This document shows positions 8,206 to 14,671 of a stretch of DNA of 25,128 nt, one piece after another (position 1 is the first letter of the stretch; every line of letters begins with the position of its first letter). The stretch spans positions 1-25,128 of the forward strand of contig CAMZLX010000104.1 in the NCBI GenBank assembly GCA_947311795.1, given 5' to 3'. A model generated the notes under the pieces. The model ran no database searches, was not told where the DNA came from, and worked only from the letters and a program-made list of their open reading frames with translations. The stretch comes from an uncultured Zetaproteobacteria bacterium. Lineage in GTDB: Bacteria > Pseudomonadota > Zetaproteobacteria > Mariprofundales > Mariprofundaceae. Both the position numbers and the translations under genes were made by a program.

Positions 8206-8241
8206 AAAGAGGTGCAACAGCAATGTTGCGCCTCTTTTTTT
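8206..8241 (+). terminator. Rho-independent terminator of the cold-shock gene
   Basis: Stem AAAGAGGTGCAAC (8206-8218) pairs with GTTGCGCCTCTTT (8225-8237), with a single T-G wobble, around the loop AGCAAT. It runs into T7 (8235-8241). It starts about 20 nt after the stop codon and ends 2 nt before the stop codon of the convergent gene. Confidence 0.92.
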
Positions 8242-8243
8242 GC

Positions 8244-9329
8244 CTATGTGTTGCTGCGCGTGATGGTTTGTAGCAGGTCGCCCTGTTCGGACTCGGCGCT
8301 TTCTAACACAGCTTGGCTTAACCGTGGATTTGTTTTGATTATTTCTTTGAAATAATCCAATGGGAATTGGATAAGTGTGACCTCATCAATGGCGACAATA
8401 TCGGCAACATAGGTCTTGTTCATGTGGGGAGTGGCTGCAGAACAGCCAAGTAAAGCGCCCTTTTTCAGGCTATTGAGCATCACAGAACTTCCATCTTTGA
8501 GTTCGCCAACATGCCGGACATAACCTGCAATAATCAAATCAATAGATTGTATGGTTTGCCCAAACCTGTAAATGCGTTGCAGCGGTTGATAGGTAACATA
8601 TCGACCAGAGGTGGAGAGAAGCGATTGAACTTCTTTGGGCAGTTTGTTCAGATGAGAGTTACATTTTAAATCCAGTTGAATGCGCCTGCTGGTCGCAGAT
8701 TTGCGGAGAGCGTCTTCAATGCCAGGGTTTTCAAGGAACAACTTTAAAGCAGCCTTGCTTGGAATGGCGAGCACAGTTGAATCTTTACATGCAATGACAT
8801 CCGCACTGCGCGGCGTGTTATCCAAAAAGGCGAGTTCACCGATGACTTCACCCGCATGCATGACATGTTCAAAGTGTTTCTTTCTATCCTCATCGCGACT
8901 CCACACCGCAAGTTCACCTTTCACCACAATAAACATTTGGTTTTCCACATCCCCATAGCGAATCAGATAGTCACCTTCTTTTAGTTCAATGCGGCGGTGC
9001 GTGAGAAATGCTTTTTCTAAGAAATTGCTGGATGCGAGGTGTAGAAAAGGTGTTGAATATAACTGTTTACATAACTTTTCGGAATTAATGTGTTTGCGTA
9101 TGTCATTGGTCTTGTCTGCCTCATCATGCATGCCCCGACTAGATAGGTTACTTCGCAGCTGCAGTAAAAGAAGCTCTGCTTCATCCAATCGATGCAACAA
9201 GATTAATACTTCAATTTGCTTTTGCAGGTGCCTATGCTCCATGGGGTAAGCCAGCGACAGCTGCTTGTACATGGCTAATCGGTGCTCTAAAGCATCTTTT
9301 TCTTCCGCGCTTAATGTTGGTTTAGTCAT
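8244..9329 (-). CDS. TPR-like protein with two cyclic-nucleotide-binding-like domains (paralogue B)
   Basis: This protein has 361 residues. Residues 1-90 are helical and TPR-like. A first cNMP-binding domain (about 110-200) carries a near-canonical phosphate-binding cassette at 160-178 (IGELAFLDNTPRSADV): Glu165 and Arg174 are in the positions that hold ribose and phosphate in cAMP receptors. A second copy (about 240-335) keeps the beta-roll but has GCSAAT where GEL would be, so it probably does not bind nucleotide. There is no DNA-binding HTH, so it is unlikely to be a CRP-type regulator. I start at ATG 9329, 8 bp inside the upstream gene. An in-frame ATG at 9380 would add 17 low-complexity residues and a 59-bp overlap. 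It is the last gene of the operon. The ligand (cAMP, cGMP or other) is unknown. Confidence 0.85.
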   Translation of the reverse strand: MTKPTLSAEEKDALEHRLAMYKQLSLAYPMEHRHLQKQIEVLILLHRLDEAELLLLQLRSNLSSRGMHDEADKTNDIRKHINSEKLCKQLYSTPFLHLASSNFLEKAFLTHRRIELKEGDYLIRYGDVENQMFIVVKGELAVWSRDEDRKKHFEHVMHAGEVIGELAFLDNTPRSADVIACKDSTVLAIPSKAALKLFLENPGIEDALRKSATSRRIQLDLKCNSHLNKLPKEVQSLLSTSGRYVTYQPLQRIYRFGQTIQSIDLIIAGYVRHVGELKDGSSVMLNSLKKGALLGCSAATPHMNKTYVADIVAIDEVTLIQFPLDYFKEIIKTNPRLSQAVLESAESEQGDLLQTITRSNT

Positions 9330-10404
9330 GTTGTATTTTGGTGAGTGAGAGAACAATTTGCTGCTGTTGCTGTTCAGCATATTGCATCAATCTTTCCATC
9401 AGTGGTGGAAATGCAGTGCTGATATTGAGTAAATGTTCTTCAGGCATAAAAATGGCACGTACCGCAGTTGCTGCATACAACTCATTATCATAAAGTGATT
9501 TCTTACCCTGAAGAAGCAAGTCCCCCATGAGTGCGCTTGGTTTTAGCGCGGGAAGGGCATGTTTTTTCCCTGATTTATCACTAGCCAAGTAGCATGCTTT
9601 GCCTGATAAAAGAATATAAATACCGCCTGCTTTTTCAGCCAAATCTAAAATCATGCTTTTTTCAGCAAACGACTTAATGGATGCTGCACGTGCCAAATAC
9701 TTGGTCAGTTTAAGTGGCAACGTTTTAAAAATAGGGTGCAATGCAATGTAGCGCACTTTATTTCTAAAGTTGGCACGTTGTTGCAGCATATTTTTTAAAT
9801 GCTCATTATTCTTTAGCATGGCGGTAATCTTTTTGCGTGGGACTTTTACGAATATGGCAGAGTCAGAGCTGACAAATGCATTGAAGTTGAGGCGGTCAGG
9901 CTGCAAAAAAGTTTGCTCACCCAGAATATCGTAAATACCAATATTTTCTAAAAGCACATGATTTTTTTGACTATCAGGCGCATAAACATCGATATTACCT
10001 TTTAGGACAAGGATAAGGGAATCGGATATATCTTCAGCACGGCATACCGCTTGCCCACCCTTTAGCTTTTGTTGGTGCAGACGAATCCAGATTTTCCCCA
10101 ACAATTCATAAATAATTTTACCTGTAATCATATGTTTATCTTGGGAGTCAAAAATTTCTTCCAAGGAAATGCGTCCGATTTGCGGGTATTTGCGGGCAAA
10201 CTCTTTGGCTTCTTTTTCAGAGCGCTTGGCAATAATATCATGTAAATGTTGTAAGGTTAGGGTTGCCGTAGCATCACGCCCTAAAGCTTGCAGCATATCG
10301 GCATACCGTTGTAGGTAGTCTTCATTGTCGGGGTAGACTTCGACTAAACCCGCATAGGTTTCTAAAGCTTGCTCCAGTTTTTTTTGGGTAACTTTAGTTG
10401 TCAT
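9322..10404 (-). CDS. TPR-like protein with two degenerate cyclic-nucleotide-binding-like domains (paralogue A)
   Basis: This 360-residue protein has the same architecture as its downstream neighbour: an N-terminal helical TPR-like part (about 1-85; ETYAGLVEVYPDNEDYLQRYADML is readable as TPR helices), then two beta-roll domains (about 105-200 and 240-330). In the first, the cassette region reads ILGEQTFLQPDRLNFNAF: GE is kept but the Arg-Ser-Ala segment is not. In the second, MGDLLLQGKKSLYDNEL also lacks the Arg. Both domains are therefore probably structural or bind another ligand. The C-terminus has a Gln run (about 345-349). It begins 7 nt after the HD-GYP-like gene and overlaps paralogue B by 8 bp. 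The pair probably arose by duplication and may form a heteromer; that is inference. Confidence 0.85.
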   Translation of the reverse strand: MTTKVTQKKLEQALETYAGLVEVYPDNEDYLQRYADMLQALGRDATATLTLQHLHDIIAKRSEKEAKEFARKYPQIGRISLEEIFDSQDKHMITGKIIYELLGKIWIRLHQQKLKGGQAVCRAEDISDSLILVLKGNIDVYAPDSQKNHVLLENIGIYDILGEQTFLQPDRLNFNAFVSSDSAIFVKVPRKKITAMLKNNEHLKNMLQQRANFRNKVRYIALHPIFKTLPLKLTKYLARAASIKSFAEKSMILDLAEKAGGIYILLSGKACYLASDKSGKKHALPALKPSALMGDLLLQGKKSLYDNELYAATAVRAIFMPEEHLLNISTAFPPLMERLMQYAEQQQQQIVLSLTKIQHD

Positions 10405-10411
10405 GGATGAT

Positions 10412-11641
10412 TTAAGTCTCAGCCAAGTCTTTTAGCCCTTCCTCATACATGCACTTTTGAATCATTAAGTTAGGCTGTTTTTTTAAATCAACTTTACGTT
10501 CCATAATGGCATGTCCATATTTATCCATGTTGATGTAGACAACAGGGCGCAAAGGAAACTTATTGTGAATGTTAATCACTTGCCCTACTTCGCCAGTATT
10601 GAGTTGGACAAAAGTTCCCACGGGATAGAGAGAAATAGACTCAATCAGTGCTTTTAGCATTTCAGGGTCAAATTCTTTTTTATGGAACTTGACGATTTCT
10701 CGAATAGCATCACGAGGCAATAAACGTTGGCGATAAGGGCGAAGGTGAATCAGTGCTTCAAACATGGACAATAAACTTACCAAACGTGCTACCCACGTAA
10801 TATCATGTCCTGCAAGTTCTTGTGCACCACTTCCATTATAACGCTCACCACTTTGGCTGATTGCGGCATGCAGCTGTTTATGCTGAACATGGTGTGTATC
10901 AAGATAAGTTAATGCCGATTGCGGAGCACGTTTAATTTGTTGTATTTCATCAGCGGTGAGGGTTTCTATTTTTTGACGAAGTTCAGCGGGCACCATTGCC
11001 ATACCGAGATGATGAAGCATAGCAGCAATGGTATAGGGTAATAGTTCCTGAAGTTTCAAGCTCAGTTGCATGCCAACTTTCATAGTGTATAACATCATAA
11101 GAATTGCTTTTTGTACCAAGTCAGCATGGTGATGAGTATCCAAGCTGGATTGAAGATGTTTGTTGATTTCCAGCTCCAAAGTATCAATGACTTTGGGTGA
11201 GGTATGAATTTGGTCAAACAGGGTATTTAAATGCTCTTCTAAAATATTAATATTAAAGCGTTCGTTGTTTTGAACAGCGATAAAGGTGGTTGTGAGCGAT
11301 TGTTCTACATGACCTAACCATGAAGTTAAATCGAAACCATAGGTATCTATTTCGGGGACAGAAAAGGTGATGCCTTCTTTTTCTTGTATAGGCTTGGGTG
11401 TCGATTCCTCAGTGATTAAGATGTTCTGCTTTTCATCGTAATCATCAATGATAGATGTTTGTTCATTTTCATGTTCGTCCAACAATGCCGCCATTTCATC
11501 CAATAAGGCATTATCACTTTCATCTTGATGGCTGTATGGGTTTTTAGCAGTGTTTTTACCCTTTTTCTTATTTTTCTTTTTGTTCTTCTTTTTTTCGGGC
11601 TCTTGATTATGCTCACGGAGAAGGTCGATGTATTTGCTCAT
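10412..11641 (-). CDS. Degenerate HD-GYP domain protein
   Basis: In this 409-residue protein, residues 10-35 are a Lys/Asn-rich low-complexity stretch and 40-90 are acidic and probably disordered. Residues 190-350 follow the HD-GYP fold step by step but lack its signature residues. The metal-binding HDxGK is HHLGM (210-214), the downstream His-Pro is Ala-Pro (239-240), the HHE-DGSGYP block is SGERYNGSGAQ (264-274) and DVYDA is SMFEA (292-296), while RPYRQ (301-305) is kept. The tail (YPVGTFVQLNTGEVGQV, about 339-355) is the beta segment that usually follows HD-GYP domains. HD-GYP enzymes hydrolyse cyclic di-GMP; this one is very likely inactive and may act as a sensor or scaffold. It overlaps the upstream ATPase gene by 4 bp (ATGA), so it is coupled to it. 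Confidence 0.85.
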   Translation of the reverse strand: MSKYIDLLREHNQEPEKKKNKKKNKKKGKNTAKNPYSHQDESDNALLDEMAALLDEHENEQTSIIDDYDEKQNILITEESTPKPIQEKEGITFSVPEIDTYGFDLTSWLGHVEQSLTTTFIAVQNNERFNINILEEHLNTLFDQIHTSPKVIDTLELEINKHLQSSLDTHHHADLVQKAILMMLYTMKVGMQLSLKLQELLPYTIAAMLHHLGMAMVPAELRQKIETLTADEIQQIKRAPQSALTYLDTHHVQHKQLHAAISQSGERYNGSGAQELAGHDITWVARLVSLLSMFEALIHLRPYRQRLLPRDAIREIVKFHKKEFDPEMLKALIESISLYPVGTFVQLNTGEVGQVINIHNKFPLRPVVYINMDKYGHAIMERKVDLKKQPNLMIQKCMYEEGLKDLAET

Positions 11642-12447
11642 GATATGGGATACCTCTGCATGGTGGTTTCAACTAGATTTTGGTCAATTAGTATTTTGGA
11701 TGAGCGCATACCCACCAACAAACATCTGTCCATGATGTGATTGATAACGCGGGGCACACCTTTGGAATATTGATAGATCAACTTCACCGCTTGTTTGGTC
11801 AGAATAGGTTGTTTACAGCCTGCTTTACGTAATCTATGAAGCAAGTAATACATGGTGCTTTGTATATTAAGTTTGCCAATTTGTATGTTGAGCGCAATGC
11901 GCTGTTGTAGCTGCGGTAGTTCAGCAATTTTTTGTTGTAGTTCGGGTTGCCCAACGAGCAGTAATGTAATCAAAAAGCGGTCACCCAACTGAAAATTGAG
12001 CAACATTCTCAGCTCTTCCAAAGTTGCAGTGTCGGGAATGCTTTGCGCCTCATCAATGCAGATTAGCGTGTCTCTGTTTTGGGTGGCATTATTTGCCAAG
12101 TGGTCTTGCAGCGTTTGCAGAAGCACATTTTTATCTTCACGGTGTGTTTTTGTTTTTAGCCCTAATTGTTGTGTAATTTCATAGAGCATTTCTACAGCGG
12201 TGAGGCTAGAAAAGTTAATCAAAGCAATATCAAATCGTTCTTGTGGCAAGTCCAGTAATACGCGTTGTATGGTTGTAGTTTTGCCGCAGCCAATACCTCC
12301 CGAAAGCACAATGGCACCACGCCTACGAATAATCGCATCATACAAGTCTTCGCATAAAAGTCGGTGGTCATCCGATTCATAATAGAAGCGAGAAGACGGC
12401 ACATTATCAAAGGGGAAGTCGTCTAAATTCCAATGTTCCAAATACAT
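11638..12447 (-). CDS. ExeA/MshM-like AAA+ ATPase
   Basis: The 269-residue product begins YLEHWNLDDFPFDNVPSSRFYY, the typical start of ExeA-type AAA ATPases. Walker A is GGIGCGKTT (50-58), Walker B LICIDEAQ (128-135), the sensor region LLVGQPEL (163-170), and a helical lid with RLRKAG and GVPRVINHIMDRCLL follows. Relatives act in type II secretion (ExeA), MSHA pili (MshM) or exopolysaccharide export. Unlike ExeA, no transmembrane or peptidoglycan-binding part follows, so this is a soluble single-domain ATPase. It is the first gene of a four-gene operon. AAGGGGAT precedes the ATG, and a sigma-54-like promoter sits 40-55 bp upstream. The partner machine is unknown: no pilus or secretion genes are in the window, and flagellar genes are the nearest candidates. 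Confidence 0.9.
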   Translation of the reverse strand: MYLEHWNLDDFPFDNVPSSRFYYESDDHRLLCEDLYDAIIRRRGAIVLSGGIGCGKTTTIQRVLLDLPQERFDIALINFSSLTAVEMLYEITQQLGLKTKTHREDKNVLLQTLQDHLANNATQNRDTLICIDEAQSIPDTATLEELRMLLNFQLGDRFLITLLLVGQPELQQKIAELPQLQQRIALNIQIGKLNIQSTMYYLLHRLRKAGCKQPILTKQAVKLIYQYSKGVPRVINHIMDRCLLVGMRSSKILIDQNLVETTMQRYPIS

Positions 12448-12486
12448 ATAATCCCCTTTAAAATTATGAAGCTAGCTACACAGTCA

Positions 12487-12502
12487 AGCAAATAGATTGC
12501 CA
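12487..12502 (-). promoter_or_regulatory. Sigma-54 (RpoN) promoter of the ExeA-like/HD-GYP/cNMP operon
   Basis: The reverse strand reads TGGCAATCTATTTGCT. It matches the sigma-54 consensus TGGCACRNNNNTTGCW at all defined positions except two (C and R), with GG (-24) and GC (-12) exactly 10 nt apart. The predicted transcript start is near 12476, leaving a leader of about 29 nt before the ATG at 12447. No equally good sigma-70 promoter is visible here. Confidence 0.75.
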
Positions 12503-12522
12503 CCTTTCAAGCTTTTTGCATA

Positions 12523-12542
12523 TATTGCCACATATTCCCACA
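12523..12542 (-). repeat. Tandem 10-bp repeat upstream of the sigma-54 promoter
   Basis: On the reverse strand TGTGGGAATA is followed directly by TGTGGCAATA, differing at one base. It lies about 20-40 bp upstream of the -24 element. It could be part of an activator site or chance. Confidence 0.35.
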
Positions 12543-12561
12543 CATAATGAGGTGAAATTGA

Positions 12562-13146
12562 ATGCTGGTGATAGATTTTTTAAGACATGGTGCGCTTGAA
12601 GGGGGCATCAAATATCGAGGTTGTTTGGATGTAGCTTTGACGGTTTCGGGCAGAAATAGCATGGATAAAGTTTGGCAGTCAGTTCAACACCACACCACGA
12701 AAATCATCACTTCTCCATTGTCCCGTTGCGCTGACCCTGCGCAGGTCTGGGCGAACACGATAGGTGTGCCTTGTGTGTTGGATAAAAGAATCCAGGAGCT
12801 TAGTTATGGGAACTGGGAAGGTTTGACGGCGACTGAAATAAAGCAAGCATATCCAGGTCAGCTTGAAGCATGGCGAGTAGATCCAACGCACCTTTCACCG
12901 CCCAATGGGGAGCCCATGCAGCAGTTCGCAACACGCGTGTTGAGCTTTTGGCAAGAGCTTGTTGCGCAACAAGATGGACATGTTTTGGTTGTTGCGCATT
13001 CGGGTTCGATTCGCTTACTTTTGGCTTATGCTCTAAATGCGCCGATTCAGACCACTCGCCACCTTGCCATGCCTTATGCCTGTTGGAGCCGTGTTCAAGT
13101 CAAAGAAAAGCAAGCGCAGCTTATTTTCCACGCCAAAGGTGTTTAA
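12562..13146 (+). CDS. Histidine phosphatase family protein (CobC/phosphoglycerate mutase-like)
   Basis: The 194-residue protein has the histidine-phosphatase core: LRHG (7-10) with the phospho-accepting His9, SPLSR (51-55) with Arg55, ELSYGNWEG (79-87) with the acid Glu in the usual place, and VVAHSGSIR (143-151) with the second catalytic His146. The size and the SYGNWEG segment resemble CobC (alpha-ribazole phosphatase), but small phosphatases of this superfamily are hard to tell apart and no other cobalamin genes are in the window, so I give no symbol. AGGTGA precedes the ATG. Its stop overlaps the stop of the convergent fliW gene by 4 bp, leaving no room for an intervening terminator. Confidence 0.85.
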   Translation: MLVIDFLRHGALEGGIKYRGCLDVALTVSGRNSMDKVWQSVQHHTTKIITSPLSRCADPAQVWANTIGVPCVLDKRIQELSYGNWEGLTATEIKQAYPGQLEAWRVDPTHLSPPNGEPMQQFATRVLSFWQELVAQQDGHVLVVAHSGSIRLLLAYALNAPIQTTRHLAMPYACWSRVQVKEKQAQLIFHAKGV

Positions 13147-13577
13147 TGGGGTTGCTTCATCCACTTGTAGCGAAGTTCAAGTTGCTTTTGATTACGAATA
13201 CATTGCAATCCTGTTTGTTCAGACTCACTGATAGCAATCGGTGCTTTGAGGTTAGCTGTAACCCATGTTTTATCGGCAAAAGGATTGAGCACCACAAACC
13301 AACGAAGCCCTTGTGGATTCGCCAAACGTAAACATTCTAACTGTTCTTTGGACAACTGTGGTGGTTGACCCAAACGGGACTCATCCCAAGGCGCTAAAAT
13401 AAAAGATGCTTCTGCTTGGTCGATGGATTGAAGGCACAATAATTCACCTTTTCCTTCATATATAAATGCAAAGCGTGTGGCTTTTGAAAATCCTGCGACA
13501 CCGCGAGGGAATGTGAATTCACGGGTATGGTTGATAGATACTGCTTCTTTTATTGGGGTTGCTAACATATTACTCAC
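13143..13577 (-). CDS. fliW: Flagellar assembly factor FliW
   Basis: This 144-residue protein has the FliW pattern: EFTFPRGVAGF near the start, LLCLQSIDQAEASFILAPWDES in the middle, and WVTANLKAPIAIS plus GLQCIRNQ near the end. In characterised bacteria FliW binds CsrA and relieves its repression, and also binds flagellin, so translation of flagellin is tied to export. It starts 8 bp inside csrA, so the two antagonists are translationally coupled. No flagellin gene is in the window. It is the last gene of the flagellar cluster and converges on the phosphatase gene. Confidence 0.9.
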   Translation of the reverse strand: MSNMLATPIKEAVSINHTREFTFPRGVAGFSKATRFAFIYEGKGELLCLQSIDQAEASFILAPWDESRLGQPPQLSKEQLECLRLANPQGLRWFVVLNPFADKTWVTANLKAPIAISESEQTGLQCIRNQKQLELRYKWMKQPH

Positions 13578-13785
13578 CTTGTTTTAACCAAGCCAGCGTA
13601 TCACCAGCTACAGCAGCTTGGTTTTCTTGTTGGATTTGTTCATACACCTCTAAACGGTGGACGGCGATATCATCAGGGGCTTCGATACCAAAGCGTACAA
13701 CGCCATGACGAACCTCATGAATAACGACACGTATATTATCGCTAATACGGATAGCTTCATTGGCTTTTCTGCGGATGACCATCAT
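13570..13785 (-). CDS. csrA: Carbon storage/flagellar regulator CsrA
   Basis: The 71-residue RNA-binding protein has the CsrA beta-sheet sequence: VIRRKANEAIRI aligns with the usual LTRKxGExIxI, then VRFGIEAPDDIAVHRLEVYEQIQQE, which holds the conserved GIEAP, VHR and EIY-like parts. The conserved Arg44 region (HRLEVY) is intact. CsrA dimers bind GGA motifs near ribosome sites and block translation. It starts with ATG ATG, 4 nt after the flgL stop, and overlaps fliW by 8 bp. The flgL-csrA-fliW order fits the CsrA-FliW partner switch rather than the enteric Csr system. Confidence 0.95.
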   Translation of the reverse strand: MMVIRRKANEAIRISDNIRVVIHEVRHGVVRFGIEAPDDIAVHRLEVYEQIQQENQAAVAGDTLAWLKQGE

Positions 13786-13789
13786 AGGC

Positions 13790-14671
13790 TTAGCGCAGGA
13801 AGTTCACGAGAGACAAATTTTTAATGTTAGCAATCTGACTATATGAAGCTTGTAAGGCGATGTCAGCTTGTTGCATAGCGGCAACCAAGGCAGGGATATC
13901 AGCAGCTTCATGCTCATTTAAACGTTTATCAATGGAGAACTTCATATCTTCATAGGATTGGGTGTAACTTTGAATGGCTTTAATTTGCCCACCTACATTA
14001 CTGGTTAAATCAATGATGCCATTACCCGCGGCGGTTAACTCACTGATTGCATTGGCAATGCCAGTTTGATCATTGTTTGCCAATGCTGTTTGGAAATTGG
14101 TTAGCGATGAAAATGCTTGAGCAAAGGCTGCTTCATCACCGCGCACATTGCTGTTGATACTTTGACGAGTGCTAACGGAGACTGTTCTATCTTGGTCGGA
14201 ACCTTGATATTGATAAACACCTGAAGCATCAACTGAAAAAGGTTGCGTATCGACGGCTGTGCCTGAAAACAAAAATTCACCTTGCCACTGTTGATTGGCT
14301 GAGTTGGCAACTTGGTCGAGCAAGTGGTTCACTTCACCTATTGCAGCAGCATGTTCTTGCGGACCAATTTGTCCCGATGCTTGCTGTACGGCAAGTGTTT
14401 GCGCGCGTTTCAACACATTGGATATATCACTTAACATGGTTTGGCTAGCAGAAAGTCGCGATTCTGCGATAGTGAGAGACTCTAAGCTACCTTGAATTTG
14501 ACTCTGTGTATGGCGTAAATTAAGGGATGTTTTATAATCCAAACCTGCCTGAGCGGGGCGCTGGAAACGTGTACCTGAAGCAATGCTGGCATTGCTGTCA
14601 TTTTTTATTTTCAATTGTTTATTGATGCCAGACATCAAATTTTCATACATTTGGTTATTGGTTACTCTCAT
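13790..14671 (-). CDS. flgL: Flagellar hook-associated protein 3, FlgL
   Basis: This 293-residue junction protein links hook-side FlgK to the filament. It has flagellin-like coiled-coil ends: N-terminal MRVTNNQMYENLMSGINKQL through RLSASQTMLSDISNVLKRAQTLAVQQASG, and a C-terminal helix QADIALQASYSQIANI followed by a hydrophobic end. The central part (GEFLFSGTAVDTQPF) is the usual FlgL surface region, as in FLFSGxxTxxxPF. Length is normal. Its ATG overlaps the flgK stop by 4 bp. Confidence 0.95.
   Translation of the reverse strand: MRVTNNQMYENLMSGINKQLKIKNDSNASIASGTRFQRPAQAGLDYKTSLNLRHTQSQIQGSLESLTIAESRLSASQTMLSDISNVLKRAQTLAVQQASGQIGPQEHAAAIGEVNHLLDQVANSANQQWQGEFLFSGTAVDTQPFSVDASGVYQYQGSDQDRTVSVSTRQSINSNVRGDEAAFAQAFSSLTNFQTALANNDQTGIANAISELTAAGNGIIDLTSNVGGQIKAIQSYTQSYEDMKFSIDKRLNEHEAADIPALVAAMQQADIALQASYSQIANIKNLSLVNFLR

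Noticed and set aside
13269..13276. Perfect sigma-28 -10 box (GCCGATAA on the minus strand) inside fliW
   Set aside because: No TAAA-like -35 lies 15 bp or TAAAGTTT-like box 11 bp upstream, and no gene starts at a suitable distance; it encodes part of FliW.
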